DNA of 64,000 bases from Nocardia inohanensis NBRC 100128 (GCF_001612945.1 NZ_BDBK01000018.1:62001-126000), one strand, 5' to 3'. Positions 7,880 to 17,015 are shown, counted from the first letter of the stretch. Numbers and translations: made by a program. The notes: generated by a model not told the origin, from the sequence alone.

Positions 7880-8692
7880 ATGGACCTCGCCGAGCTGCTC
7901 ACCATCGCCAGCGATGTGCTCGACGCTGCCGCACCGCGTTTCGTGGAGGGGATCGGCGCTCCCAGCGCGGTTCAGAAGGGGCGCAACGATTTCGCCACCG
8001 CACTGGACCTCGAGCTGGAACGCTTCGTGTCGGAGCAGCTGGCACGGCGCACCGGAATCCCGGTGCACGGTGAGGAATTCGGGGGTCCGCAGCTGACGTC
8101 GGGGATCGCGTGGGTGCTCGATCCCATCGACGGCACCTTCAATTACTCGCAGGGACACCCGCTCTGCGGCATGCTGCTGGCGCTGGTGCGGGACGGCGTC
8201 CCGGTCCTGGGCCTCACCTGGCTGCCCATGATGGGGCAGCGCTACGCGGCGGTCGCCGGCGGACCGGTGTTCCTGAACGGAAAACCGTTGCCCCCCTTGG
8301 AATCCGGGAAACTCTCGGATTCCATGATCGCCTTCGGCTCCTTCAATATCGATGGGGCGGGCCGCATCCCCGGCATCTTCCGCTTCAACCTGCTGGGCGC
8401 GCTGAGCCGCCTCTCCGGCCGCCTGCGCATGCACGGCTCCACCGGAATCGATTTGGCCTACACCGCATCCGGCGTCTTGGGCGGCGCCGTGGTGTACGGC
8501 CACCACCCCTGGGACAATGCCGCGGGCGTCGCTCTGGTGCGCGCCGCCGGCGGCGTGGTCACCGATCTGCTGGGCCAGGACTGGACCATCGAATCCGGTT
8601 CCGTCCTGGCCGCCGCCCCCGGCGTGCACGAAGAACTACTGGACATGATCACCGTGACGGCCGATCGCGTCCGAGGAGAGGTATCGCAATGA
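7880..8692 (+). CDS. impA: Inositol-monophosphatase-family phosphatase
   Basis: A 270-residue magnesium-dependent sugar/polyol phosphatase. The family signatures are the metal site WVLDPIDGTFNYSQG (near residue 80) and HHPWDNAAGVALVRAAGG (near residue 210). The gene holds the same position, between hisA and hisF, as impA of M. tuberculosis. Its substrate could be inositol phosphate, for mycothiol or phosphatidylinositol, or histidinol phosphate, since actinomycetes use IMPase-like enzymes for that missing step. The context suits the histidinol-phosphate role but does not prove it. It overlaps hisF by four bases. Confidence 0.88.
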   Translation: MDLAELLTIASDVLDAAAPRFVEGIGAPSAVQKGRNDFATALDLELERFVSEQLARRTGIPVHGEEFGGPQLTSGIAWVLDPIDGTFNYSQGHPLCGMLLALVRDGVPVLGLTWLPMMGQRYAAVAGGPVFLNGKPLPPLESGKLSDSMIAFGSFNIDGAGRIPGIFRFNLLGALSRLSGRLRMHGSTGIDLAYTASGVLGGAVVYGHHPWDNAAGVALVRAAGGVVTDLLGQDWTIESGSVLAAAPGVHEELLDMITVTADRVRGEVSQ

Positions 8693-9462
8693 GCTTGGCA
8701 GTCCGTGTCATCCCCTGCCTGGATGTCGACGCCGGCCGCGTCGTCAAGGGCGTCAACTTCGAAAACCTGCGCGACGCGGGCGATCCCGTGGAACTCGCCG
8801 CCACCTACGACGCCCAGGGCGCCGACGAACTCACCTTCCTGGACGTCACCGCCTCCACCGGCGACCGCGGCACCATGATCGACGTCGTCACCCGCACCGC
8901 CGAACAGATCTTCATCCCGCTCACCGTAGGCGGCGGCGTCCGCACCGTCGAAGACGTGGACCGCCTGCTGCGTGCCGGCGCCGACAAGGTCTCGGTCAAC
9001 ACCGCCGCCATCGCCCGCCCCGAAGTCCTGCGCGAAATGTCGGAACGCTTCGGCTCCCAGTGCATCGTCCTGTCGGTGGACGCCCGCACCGTCCCCGCCG
9101 GCCAGCAGCCCACCCCCTCCGGCTGGGAAGTAACCACCCACGGCGGCAAACGCGGCACCGGCATCGACGCGGTCGAATGGGCCATCCGCGGAGCCGAACT
9201 GGGCGTCGGCGAAATCCTGCTCAACTCCATGGACGCCGACGGCACCAAAGCCGGCTTCGACCTCCCCATGATCCGCGCCGTCCGCGCCGCCGTCTCGGTC
9301 CCCGTGATCGCCTCCGGCGGCGCCGGCAAGGTAGCCGACTTCGCCCCCGCCGTCCAAGCCGGCGCCGACGCCGTCCTGGCCGCCAGCGTCTTCCACTTCG
9401 GCGACCTCACCATCGGCGAAGTCAAAACCGCCATGCGCGACGAGGGCCTCACCATCCGCTGA
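8689..9462 (+). CDS. hisF: Imidazole glycerol phosphate synthase, cyclase subunit
   Basis: A 257-residue TIM barrel that condenses PRFAR with ammonia from HisH to give IGP and AICAR. Catalytic aspartates lie in RVIPCLDVDAGRVVKGVNF (about residue 10) and in the CIVLSVDARTV strand (about 130). GGGVRTVEDVDRLL and ASGGAGKVADF are the phosphate-binding loops. The start is the ATG overlapping the impA stop, with GAGGAGAGG about ten bases upstream; the longer open frame upstream is a shadow inside impA. Confidence 0.97.
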   Translation: MSLAVRVIPCLDVDAGRVVKGVNFENLRDAGDPVELAATYDAQGADELTFLDVTASTGDRGTMIDVVTRTAEQIFIPLTVGGGVRTVEDVDRLLRAGADKVSVNTAAIARPEVLREMSERFGSQCIVLSVDARTVPAGQQPTPSGWEVTTHGGKRGTGIDAVEWAIRGAELGVGEILLNSMDADGTKAGFDLPMIRAVRAAVSVPVIASGGAGKVADFAPAVQAGADAVLAASVFHFGDLTIGEVKTAMRDEGLTIR

Positions 9463-9482
9463 CCCGCCCCGGAAAGGCGACA

Positions 9483-11393
9483 TTGAGCACCGATCCGGCT
9501 TCACCGCACTCCGACCGCACAGCCGCATCGGACCTGCCACTGATCCGACGATCGGGCTTCCGTCGGTTCGGCGTCGGCCTGGGCGCGACCGGTGCGGGGC
9601 TCGTTGCCGGAGGCACCGTGCTGGCGCTGTACAGCCGATTCTGGTCCGAAGGCCGAGATCTCTCGGACGGGGCGACGGCCGGGCGGGATTTTCTCGGCGA
9701 CTTCCGGCTGCCGACCGGCGGATTGCCCGAACGCTGGGCGACTTTTGCGCTGGTGACCGGGGTGCTTGTGCTGGGTGTAGCGGCCGATCTCGTACGGCGC
9801 GGCCGGAGTGCCGACCCGGGCGAGCGGGTGAGTACGTGGGTGTTCGGCATCGGGGCGGCCATTATGGCGCTGGGCGGGTACGTGGTCTCCCAGCATGTGC
9901 CGGGCGCACTCGATGACATCGGCTTCCGCCATCCGTTGTTCGACCGTCTGACAACCGCCGCGGCGGCGATACTGCTCGTACTATCGGGGACCGTCCTCAC
10001 CCTCGGACTCGGTCGCCCCGCTGCGGTGCACGCGGCGGGTAAACGTCCGCTTATCCTGGGTTCCGTTGCCGGGCTGTTGATTTCGGCCGGCACCGCCGGT
10101 TTCGCGATGTACGCCGGCGACGACGCTCGACGGATCGATCACACGACCGCTGCCGCCGCGACCGTTCCCGCATTTCCGGCGCGATTGGGTGAGGAGCACT
10201 ACCGGATTTCGGTACCCGGGTCGGAATCCGAAGATGAGGGAGCCGAGATCGTGATGGCGGGAACGGGTTTCGTGCTTGCCACCACCGAGGGATTGACCGC
10301 CTACGACGGCGCTTCGGGCACACCGCGCTGGCACTATCTGCGCCGCAATGTGCGGGATGGCAATCGGGTCGGGGTGGGCTTCGTCAGATCTTCGCTCCTG
10401 TCGGTGGATGGCGGATCGGTGGTGCTCGCCCAGTGGGAACGCGGTGGTGTGACCGCGTTCGACGCGATCACCGGGGAACTGTTGTGGACGCATTCCGAAT
10501 TCACCGCCGCCACGGGTGACCTGCTGTCCGATATCAATCGGTACGACGCGGACCGGCCGGAGGTGTGGCGTCTGGTGCGTGGACAGACCAGCAACCCGGC
10601 GAGCGTGCTGGCGGCCACCAATGGCAGACAGCTGGCCAGGTTCGATGCTCGTACCGGCGACCGGATGTGGTCAGTCGAGCTGTGCCAGGTCGGTTCGGCG
10701 GATTACGCCTTCACAGCCGCGGCGATCTATCGCATCGCGAGATGTGCTGGGGGATCGGAAGTTCCGGTGGGAATCACCGCCGTGAACCCGGCGACCGGCG
10801 CCGTGCTGGGCAGCCAGGAATTGGGCGGGCACGGTGCCTCCGACCATGACCACCCGTTCACGGCGCAATACGCAGACACCCTCATCATTCACTACGCTGC
10901 CAACACCGGTATGGAGTACGTGATCGATCGTCCCGAACGGCTCGCCGCCCCGCTCCTGCCGACGCCGCAGTTCGGGTACTTCATGACCGTCGACTCCGGT
11001 GGCACGGAGGCGGTGGTCGTTCCGAAAGGGCGGGTCGGTGACCTGGAACCCCTCGAACTGCGTCGCCTCGCCGACGGCAGCCTCATCTATCGCCTCACCG
11101 GCATCGAGGGGCGCGCCAGCAGTCTCACTCGCAGGCCGGACAGGTTTCTCGCGGATCAGATCATCGAGGCGAACTACTACGAAACCGAGCCCGGTGAGTA
11201 TCGAGCCGAGCTTCGCGCCTGGAATCGTTCCGATGGCACACCCGCGACCGTCCGGCCGCTGTCCACGGACGCCGATCGGGACTGTTCCTTCGGGGGGCCG
11301 GTCGTGATTCCCGGTGCGGTTCTTGCCTTGTGCCGGGTCGAAACCGAATGGAAGGTGTCCCGCACCACGATCGTCGGCTTCGCCTCGAACTGA
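9483..11393 (+). CDS. Multi-pass membrane protein with PQQ-like beta-propeller domain
   Basis: A 636-residue protein placed between hisF and hisI. The N-terminal third has about five membrane helices (near residues 30-52, 86-105, 118-138, 160-181 and 190-213). The remaining roughly 420 residues look like a PQQ/quinoprotein-type beta-propeller, with repeats such as GLTAYDGASGTPRW, GVTAFDAITGELLW and QLARFDARTGDRMW, which have the usual repeat-end tryptophan. It should lie outside the membrane. I choose the TTG at 9483, with GGAAAGG five bases upstream (9471-9477), because the ATG/GTG choices in this frame lie inside hisF. No enzymatic residues are evident; a scaffold or sensor role is possible. 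The function is unknown. Confidence 0.78.
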   Translation: MSTDPASPHSDRTAASDLPLIRRSGFRRFGVGLGATGAGLVAGGTVLALYSRFWSEGRDLSDGATAGRDFLGDFRLPTGGLPERWATFALVTGVLVLGVAADLVRRGRSADPGERVSTWVFGIGAAIMALGGYVVSQHVPGALDDIGFRHPLFDRLTTAAAAILLVLSGTVLTLGLGRPAAVHAAGKRPLILGSVAGLLISAGTAGFAMYAGDDARRIDHTTAAAATVPAFPARLGEEHYRISVPGSESEDEGAEIVMAGTGFVLATTEGLTAYDGASGTPRWHYLRRNVRDGNRVGVGFVRSSLLSVDGGSVVLAQWERGGVTAFDAITGELLWTHSEFTAATGDLLSDINRYDADRPEVWRLVRGQTSNPASVLAATNGRQLARFDARTGDRMWSVELCQVGSADYAFTAAAIYRIARCAGGSEVPVGITAVNPATGAVLGSQELGGHGASDHDHPFTAQYADTLIIHYAANTGMEYVIDRPERLAAPLLPTPQFGYFMTVDSGGTEAVVVPKGRVGDLEPLELRRLADGSLIYRLTGIEGRASSLTRRPDRFLADQIIEANYYETEPGEYRAELRAWNRSDGTPATVRPLSTDADRDCSFGGPVVIPGAVLALCRVETEWKVSRTTIVGFASN

Positions 11394-11446
11394 GCGCTGA
11401 GCCGCCCGATCGTTGCCGGCCGGAACGACCTTGCTATAACGAAGGC

Positions 11447-11803
11447 ATGAGCCTCGACCCTGCTATCGCCGCCCGTCTCAAGCGCAATGCCGATGGGTTG
11501 TTCGCTGCTATCGCGCAGGAGAAGAGCACGGGGGATGTGCTGATGATGGCTTGGATGGACGACGAGGCGCTGGCGCGGACGCTCGAGACTCGGAAGGGGA
11601 CGTACTACTCGCGGTCTCGGGAGCAGTACTGGGTGAAGGGGGAGACCTCGGGGCATACGCAGTATGTGCATGAGGTGCGGCTCGATTGTGATGGGGACAC
11701 GGTGCTTTTGGTCGTGGATCAGGAGGGCGCGGCTTGTCATACGGGGACGCACACCTGCTTCGATACCGATGTGCTGCTGGCTGAGGGGGACCGGCTGCTC
11801 TGA
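11447..11803 (+). CDS. hisI: Phosphoribosyl-AMP cyclohydrolase
   Basis: Opens the purine ring of phosphoribosyl-AMP, the third step of histidine synthesis. The protein is 118 residues and monofunctional, as in other actinomycetes where hisE is separate. The diagnostic parts are VLMMAWMDDEALARTLET, the metal-binding run RLDCDGDTVLLVVDQ and the two cysteines in GAACHTGTHTCFD. The ATG at 11447 gives the usual family start. The large propeller gene lies between it and hisF, so its expression may depend on a promoter other than that of hisAF. Confidence 0.96.
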   Translation: MSLDPAIAARLKRNADGLFAAIAQEKSTGDVLMMAWMDDEALARTLETRKGTYYSRSREQYWVKGETSGHTQYVHEVRLDCDGDTVLLVVDQEGAACHTGTHTCFDTDVLLAEGDRLL

Positions 11804-11816
11804 GCGGCAAGGGGTT

Positions 11817-12308
11817 TCAGTGGGAGCTGGGGCGGCCGGCGCGGCCGATGCCGCGGGCCATGCCCTTGTCGAGTTGAGCGACCAGGGTCTCGCCTAGTTC
11901 GAGCAGTTGTCTGGTCTGTTCTTTGTCGAGGCCGTCGAAGGCCAAGCCGCGCACGGTTTCCAGGTAGCCGGGGGCGGCTTCGGTGACCTTGCGGAAGCCG
12001 GCGTCGGTCAGGACGGCTTGGGCGCCGCGCCGGCCGGTGATCGATACGCGCTGGGCCCAGCCGAGGCGTTCGAGTTTGGAGACCACGTGCGAGAGACGCG
12101 ATAGCGATGCGTTTGCCTTCTGGGCAAGCTCACTCAGTTGCAACCGGTGGCCTGGTTCTTCGGAGAGCAGAGTCATCACGAAGTATTCGAAATGGGTAAT
12201 CCCGGACTCGCGTTGCAACTGGGTGTCCAGGGCCGCGGGTAAGCGGGTGGTGAGGGCGACAAGGGTACGCCAAGCTCGCTGTTCGATCGGATTCAACCAC
12301 TTGGTCAC
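11817..12308 (-). CDS. MarR-family transcriptional regulator
   Basis: A 163-residue winged-helix protein. The N-terminal dimer helices (NPIEQRAWRTLVALTTRLPA) lead to FEYFVMTLLSEEPGHRLQLSE, the recognition helix in KANASLSRLSHVVSKLERLGW and the wing ITGRRGAQAVLTDAG (about residues 95-110). This subfamily is common in actinomycetes as self-regulating repressors. A perfect palindrome, CAAGTGACTTG, lies 24 bases upstream of its start and fits autoregulation. It converges on hisI, and no divergent partner faces it: the next gene upstream (ending at 12445) is on the same strand. Confidence 0.9.
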   Translation of the reverse strand: MTKWLNPIEQRAWRTLVALTTRLPAALDTQLQRESGITHFEYFVMTLLSEEPGHRLQLSELAQKANASLSRLSHVVSKLERLGWAQRVSITGRRGAQAVLTDAGFRKVTEAAPGYLETVRGLAFDGLDKEQTRQLLELGETLVAQLDKGMARGIGRAGRPSSH

Positions 12309-12331
12309 CGTGCGCGCCCTCTCGTAGCAGC

Positions 12332-12342
12332 CAAGTGACTTG
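12332..12342. promoter_or_regulatory. Palindrome CAAGTGACTTG, candidate MarR operator
   Basis: A perfect 11-bp palindrome upstream of the minus-strand MarR gene (start at 12308). Position and symmetry suit binding by a MarR dimer close to the promoter of its own gene. Binding is inference. Confidence 0.5.
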
Positions 12343-12444
12343 TTATGCCGGAGTCACCCGCACGTCAAAGTTTGCCACGATTTCGCTCACCCGTCACGGG
12401 GTTGCTGAATGACGTGACATCGATCACGCGTGTCGCGGACCCGG

Positions 12445-13041
12445 TCAGTTCGCGCCGAAGTCCGGGGGATTAGCTGGGATTTCCGTCGAAACGCGCTGCT
12501 TTTCTTGTTGCACCCGCGTTTTCTCGGCACGATGACGGCGGAATCGGCTGCGCACCACCAGAAATGCCACCAGCAGGAACAACACTGCGGCGGCGATGGC
12601 GCCGGTCATCGCCGCCCCGCGAAAAGCGGGCGCGTCGACATCGAGAATGCGTTCTCCGGCGTGTGCGGCATTGGAGTTGCCGAGCACGATGGTCAAAGTC
12701 ATCAAATTAGGCACCGCGAGAACGACGGCGAGAACGGCCGAAGCGCCCGCGATGAACGGACCGCCCCGTTTCCTCCAGGTCGTGCCCGCGAACAGGAACA
12801 GCAGCAGTGGGACCAGCGTGCACAGCAGCCCCAGGAGCAAGCCGTACCAGATGCCCTTGGAGAAACTGCCCGAGACCATTTCCGCGATCCGCTGCGCCCA
12901 CCAGCGCGGAATGAACGCGGCCAGAATCAGATACGCGACCCACAACACCAGCGCCAGCAACACGATGGCAATGATGCGATTTCGCCACATGGCGAAGGAT
13001 GAGTTCTTCTGTTCCGGCAGTTCCGCGCTTGGCCTAGTCAT
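12445..13041 (-). CDS. Four-helix membrane protein of unknown function
   Basis: A 198-residue integral membrane protein. Hydrophobic helices are seen near residues 19-45 (RIIAIVLLALVLWVAYLILA), 62-88 (GLLLGLLCTLVPLLLFLF), 95-122 and 147-170 (TGAIAAAVLFLLVAFLVV), followed by a basic cytoplasmic tail. I set the start at the ATG in MTRPSAELPE, just after the glycosyltransferase gene on the same strand; the longer frame upstream is an antisense shadow of that gene. Homologues in related genera are often named permease, but no transport motif is visible. Confidence 0.75.
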   Translation of the reverse strand: MTRPSAELPEQKNSSFAMWRNRIIAIVLLALVLWVAYLILAAFIPRWWAQRIAEMVSGSFSKGIWYGLLLGLLCTLVPLLLFLFAGTTWRKRGGPFIAGASAVLAVVLAVPNLMTLTIVLGNSNAAHAGERILDVDAPAFRGAAMTGAIAAAVLFLLVAFLVVRSRFRRHRAEKTRVQQEKQRVSTEIPANPPDFGAN

Positions 13042-13091
13042 GAAGGAAGGGTATGCCCGGCACCACCGAAGCGGCCAGAGCGCCACTCCGG

Positions 13092-14375
13092 CTACAACTC
13101 GGCGATCCCCCGGATGGTGGCCCACCCGCGCCGGATCCCGAGATGGCGGATCGCGCACCCGAGCACCACCAGATACACGATCACGTACATGTTCGACAGG
13201 ATCGGCCAGGTCGGCCACGAGGGCGGGAACAGGAACCAGCCCACCACCACCCAGGTCTCGGTCCAGTGGTAACTCCAGGCCCCGACCGCCACGTACAGCG
13301 CACCCGCCACCCCCCACCAGCGCGGCTCCCACTGAGCCCGGTGCACGCAGTACACGAACAGCGGCACGAACCACACCCAATGGTGATCCCACGCGAACGG
13401 CGAGACCGCGCACGCCGTCATCCCGCTCACCGACACCCCGAGCAGCCGATCCCCGCGCTCGTACAGCGCCGCGCTGACCAGCAGCCCCACCACCGCCACC
13501 GGCACCGCGAGCAGCAGCCAATACCGCAGTTGCACCGGATGATCGGTCAGATGCGCGATCGCCCCGCGCAGCGATTGATTCGCCGGCTGGGTATCGGGCG
13601 CGATCCGATTCGATTGGAAGAAGGTCGAAGTCCAGTACTGCTTCGAATCCGCCGGCAGCACGATCCACGCCAGCACCACCGTCGCCAGGAACGTTCCCGC
13701 CGCCGTGCACGCCGCCCGCCACTGCCGCAGCACCGCGAACTGCACCACGAAGAACAACGGCACCAGCTTGATTCCCGCCGCCAGCCCCACCCCGATCCCG
13801 CGCGCCCGGCTGCTCTCGCCCCGCGAGAAACCCAGCAGCACCAAGGCCATCAGGATCAGGTTGATCTGCCCGTAGTACAGCGTCGACCGCACCGGTTCGA
13901 GGAAGGTGCAGGTCAGCGTGATCAACCCGCTCACCACCAGCAAACGCCGGGTCAGCTTGTACCCCAGCAACTTCCAGCACAGCAGCACGCACCCGAACAA
14001 CATGGTCAGGTTCAGCGCCGCCCACACCCCGTTCACCCACCCCCACGGCACCGCGGCGATCGGCAGAAAAGTCAAGGTGGAGAACGGCGTATAGGTATAG
14101 GACAACCCCGCCAGCGTCGGATCCTGGTACAGCGGAATATCCCGCAGTACCCGGAACGCCCCGTCCCGATAGATGTGTGTGTCCAGCCCGCCCGCCAGCA
14201 TCCCGACCTCGCGCAGATGCGGATCGACGGTGGCGAAGAGCAGCACCCCGGACAGTGCCGAGGTGCAGGCGAGAATGAAAAGTGTTGTGCGCCCGAAAGT
14301 TTGCACCCGCTCATGATCCCGCGCGGGCGCTTCGCCGTCTTCGGTTCTGGCATCGGTGCCGGTCGTGCAGGTCAA
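13092..14375 (-). CDS. GT87-family (DUF2029) membrane mannosyltransferase-like protein
   Basis: A 427-residue polytopic protein with about ten membrane helices. It matches polyprenol-phosphate-mannose dependent alpha-1,2-mannosyltransferases of the GT-C fold (GT87; the PimE and LM/LAM branching enzymes of mycobacteria). The first outside loop has the expected acidic motif in GGLDTHIYRDGAF (near residue 62), then LPLYQDP-like and YTPFSTLTFLPIA segments. FAWDHHWVWFVPLF sits in a late helix. In mycolata these enzymes extend phosphatidylinositol mannosides or lipoarabinomannan at the outer face of the membrane. The specific acceptor cannot be told from sequence. Confidence 0.85.
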   Translation of the reverse strand: MTCTTGTDARTEDGEAPARDHERVQTFGRTTLFILACTSALSGVLLFATVDPHLREVGMLAGGLDTHIYRDGAFRVLRDIPLYQDPTLAGLSYTYTPFSTLTFLPIAAVPWGWVNGVWAALNLTMLFGCVLLCWKLLGYKLTRRLLVVSGLITLTCTFLEPVRSTLYYGQINLILMALVLLGFSRGESSRARGIGVGLAAGIKLVPLFFVVQFAVLRQWRAACTAAGTFLATVVLAWIVLPADSKQYWTSTFFQSNRIAPDTQPANQSLRGAIAHLTDHPVQLRYWLLLAVPVAVVGLLVSAALYERGDRLLGVSVSGMTACAVSPFAWDHHWVWFVPLFVYCVHRAQWEPRWWGVAGALYVAVGAWSYHWTETWVVVGWFLFPPSWPTWPILSNMYVIVYLVVLGCAIRHLGIRRGWATIRGIAEL

Positions 14376-14448
14376 GCTTCGCCCCCTCGGAAATCGAAAT
14401 CGCTTCAGGTTGCTCGAGCGTGCGCGCGCACCGGGTCAGGGCATCGGA

Positions 14449-14907
14449 TCAGCCCCGGGACCGCAGGAATTGCAGGGCCTCGTCGGCGTGCACGTTGGCG
14501 CGCAGTTCGCTCGAGATGACCTTGGCGATGGTGCGATCGGGATCGATGACGAAGGTGGTGCGCTTGACCGGGACGATCGCACCCAGCAGTCCGCGCTTCA
14601 CGCCGAACTCGGCCGCCACCTTCGCGCCCTGATCCGAGAGCACCGGATAGTTCAGGGACTGCTTCGCGGCGAAACCGGATTGCACGTCCACCGCATCGCC
14701 GCTGATGCCGACGCAGGTCGCGCCGAGTGCCTCGAATTCGGTTGCGAGATCGCGGAAGTGGCAGGCTTCGGCGGTGCAGACGGGGGTGTTGGCGGCGGGG
14801 TAGAAGAACAGCACCACGGGTCCGTCGGCCAGAAGTGATTCCAAGGACCGGACGGTGCCGGATTGATCGGGGAGGGAGAAGTTCGGGGCGAGCTGGCCAG
14901 CCTTCAT
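14449..14907 (-). CDS. bcp: Peroxiredoxin, BCP/AhpE type
   Basis: A 152-residue thiol peroxidase that reduces hydroperoxides. The peroxidatic cysteine lies in FFYPAANTPVCTAEACHFRD, with a second cysteine five residues later, which fits an atypical 2-Cys BCP (Q-type) enzyme. APNFSLPDQSG and the arginine in FGVKRGLLGA are also typical. The start is the ATG of MKAGQLAPNF; the open frame upstream gives an unnatural Arg-rich extension. bcpB stands at the same place, before trpE, in M. tuberculosis. Confidence 0.93.
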   Translation of the reverse strand: MKAGQLAPNFSLPDQSGTVRSLESLLADGPVVLFFYPAANTPVCTAEACHFRDLATEFEALGATCVGISGDAVDVQSGFAAKQSLNYPVLSDQGAKVAAEFGVKRGLLGAIVPVKRTTFVIDPDRTIAKVISSELRANVHADEALQFLRSRG

Positions 14908-14993
14908 GTTAGGCAGACTAACTGAACGGAGGCCCCGGGAGCGCAACCCCCGGGACCCCCGAAAAGTGGGGCCACCCACCGTCAGCGCGGGAA

Positions 14994-15302
14994 TCACACG
15001 CCGATCAGGGCGGCGACTTCCGGGTTCTTGATATCCATGACATCGAGGATGCCGTGCGCCCGCAGGAACGGCTTCAGCTCCCGGATGCGGTCGCTGTGCT
15101 CGGCGTACTCGTCCGGGAAGCTGCGCGGATCCAGCGCCTCCAGGGCCTTCACATATGTGACGAAAGAGGCGATGGCGGAGTACTTGCCACCACCGTTGTT
15201 CAGGTTCATCATCCGCGGCGGCTGGCCCGGCATCATGCCGTGACCGACCTGCGGGGCTGCGTGCCGTGGACCCTCCGGCGCGACCGGTTGCGAGGGGTAC
15301 AT
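14994..15302 (-). CDS. Conserved-looking small protein of unknown function
   Basis: About 102 residues. The N-terminal third is Pro/Met-rich and disordered (MYPSQPVAPE, GHGMMPGQPPRMMNLNNG). The rest is predicted helical and charged (KYSAIASFVTYVKALEALD, FPDEYAEHSDRIRELKPFL), ending in DIKNPEVAALIGV. The start is placed at the ATG with AGGAG about ten bases upstream; the frame is open further but those residues look non-coding. There is no signal peptide or membrane helix, so it is probably cytoplasmic. It is divergent from trpE with a 171-base gap. I do not recognise the family. Confidence 0.65.
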   Translation of the reverse strand: MYPSQPVAPEGPRHAAPQVGHGMMPGQPPRMMNLNNGGGKYSAIASFVTYVKALEALDPRSFPDEYAEHSDRIRELKPFLRAHGILDVMDIKNPEVAALIGV

Positions 15303-15473
15303 CTGTGTTGAACTCCTCTCGAATGGGATACCGCGTGCGACCTCTCCTTTTCTGCCGGAGCGGATTGCCGCGAGTGTAGTGATGACCGCTTCAGGTATTC
15401 GCGGCGGAGGGCGGCTCGGCTGGGAGGGCAATGCGATTTAGATACCGGTTGTCGAGCCTGGAATGATGAGCCC

Positions 15474-17015
15474 ATGCACGGCTCGCCTAATGACACCACC
15501 ACGTCCCGGGAACAGTTCCGTGAGCTCGCGGCCGACCACCGGGTGGTCCCCGTGACCCGAAAGGTGTTGGCGGACTCGGAGACTCCGCTCTCGGCCTACC
15601 GCAAACTGGCGGGCGACCGGGCCGGGACCTTCCTGCTGGAGTCCGCCGAGAACGGGCGCTCCTGGTCGCGATGGTCGTTCATCGGCGCCGGTAGCCCGTC
15701 CGCGCTGACCGTGATCGACGGCGAGGCGGCGTGGCTGGGGCAGACGCCGGCCGACGCGCCCGTGGGCGGCGATCCGCTGGCCGCGCTGCGGGATGCCCTA
15801 CAGGTCCTGCGCACCGAACGGGTGCCCGGATTGCCGCCTTTGACCGGGGGCATGGTCGGGTATCTCGGGTACGACGCGGTGCGGCGCATCGAGCGGCTGC
15901 CGGTCATCGCCGCCGACGATCTGCAATTGCCCGAGATGGTGCTCATGCTCGCCACCGATCTGGCCGCCTTCGACCATCACGAGGGCGCGATCACGCTCAT
16001 CGCCAATGCCGTCAACTGGAACGGCACCGACGAACGCGTGGACGAGGCGTACGACGACGCGGTGGCGCGACTGGACCGGATGACCGAGGCCCTCGCCGCA
16101 CCCGCCGACTCCACCGTGTCGGTTTTCGACCGGCCCGAACCGAACTACCGCCGGCAGCGCACCTCCGAGCAGTTCGGGGCGGGCGTGCGCCGGCTGGTCA
16201 AGGAGATCGAGGCGGGCGAGGCGTTCCAGGTGGTGCTGTCGCAGCGCTTCGAGATGGAGTACGGCGGCACGCCCATCGACCTGTACCGCATGCTGCGCGC
16301 GTCGAATCCGAGCCCGTACATGTACCTGATGCACATTCCGGACGGCTCCGGCGGCACCGCGTTCTCCATCGTCGGCTCCAGCCCCGAATCCCTGGTCACG
16401 GTGAAGGACGGCGTCGCCACCACCCACCCGATCGCGGGCACCCGCTGGCGCGGCGCCACCGAAGAGGACGACCTGCTGCTCGAGAAGGGCCTGCTCGCCG
16501 ACGAGAAGGAGAACGCCGAGCACCTGATGCTCGTCGACCTGGGCCGCAACGACCTGGGCCGCGTCTGCGAGCCCGGCACCGTGCGGGTCACCGAATACCG
16601 TCATATCGAACGCTATTCGCACGTCATGCACCTGGTCTCGACGGTCTCCGGCCGCCTCGCCGCCGGTAGGGTCGCCCTCGACGCGGTGAACGCCTGCTTC
16701 CCCGCCGGCACGCTGTCGGGCGCACCGAAGGTCCGCGCCATGGAGCTGATCGAGGAACTCGAACCCACCCGCCGCGGCATCTACGGCGGCGTGGTCGGCT
16801 ACCTCGATTTCGCCGGCGACGCCGACACCGCGATCTGCATCCGCACGGCGCTGCTCAAGGACGGCACCGCCTACGTCCAGGCGGGCGCGGGCGTGGTCGC
16901 CGACTCCGACCCGGAGTACGAGGACGTCGAATCCCGCAACAAGGCGATGGCGGTCCTCAAGGCCGTCGCCGCCGCGGAGACGGTCCGCGCCTTCCGCCCG
17001 AGCGAGCCGCAATGA
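15474..17015 (+). CDS. trpE: Anthranilate synthase component I
   Basis: Forms anthranilate from chorismate, using ammonia from the TrpG glutaminase, which is not encoded here. The protein has 513 residues. The N-terminal FLLESAENG block corresponds to the tryptophan feedback site. The catalytic C-terminal half shows the GEAFQVVLSQRFEM, VGSSPESLV, HPIAGTRWRG, DLGRNDLGRVCEPGTV, FPAGTLSGAPKVRAMELI and YGGVVGYLDF signatures of chorismate-binding enzymes. It overlaps the next gene by four bases. No tryptophan-rich leader peptide is visible upstream. Confidence 0.97.
   Translation: MHGSPNDTTTSREQFRELAADHRVVPVTRKVLADSETPLSAYRKLAGDRAGTFLLESAENGRSWSRWSFIGAGSPSALTVIDGEAAWLGQTPADAPVGGDPLAALRDALQVLRTERVPGLPPLTGGMVGYLGYDAVRRIERLPVIAADDLQLPEMVLMLATDLAAFDHHEGAITLIANAVNWNGTDERVDEAYDDAVARLDRMTEALAAPADSTVSVFDRPEPNYRRQRTSEQFGAGVRRLVKEIEAGEAFQVVLSQRFEMEYGGTPIDLYRMLRASNPSPYMYLMHIPDGSGGTAFSIVGSSPESLVTVKDGVATTHPIAGTRWRGATEEDDLLLEKGLLADEKENAEHLMLVDLGRNDLGRVCEPGTVRVTEYRHIERYSHVMHLVSTVSGRLAAGRVALDAVNACFPAGTLSGAPKVRAMELIEELEPTRRGIYGGVVGYLDFAGDADTAICIRTALLKDGTAYVQAGAGVVADSDPEYEDVESRNKAMAVLKAVAAAETVRAFRPSEPQ

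Noticed and set aside
13053..14519. A 488-codon plus-strand frame
   Set aside because: It is antisense to the GT87 gene, with His/Arg/Pro/Gln-rich shadow composition.
15303..15473. Tryptophan leader peptide before trpE
   Set aside because: No short ORF with consecutive Trp codons was found in the gap.
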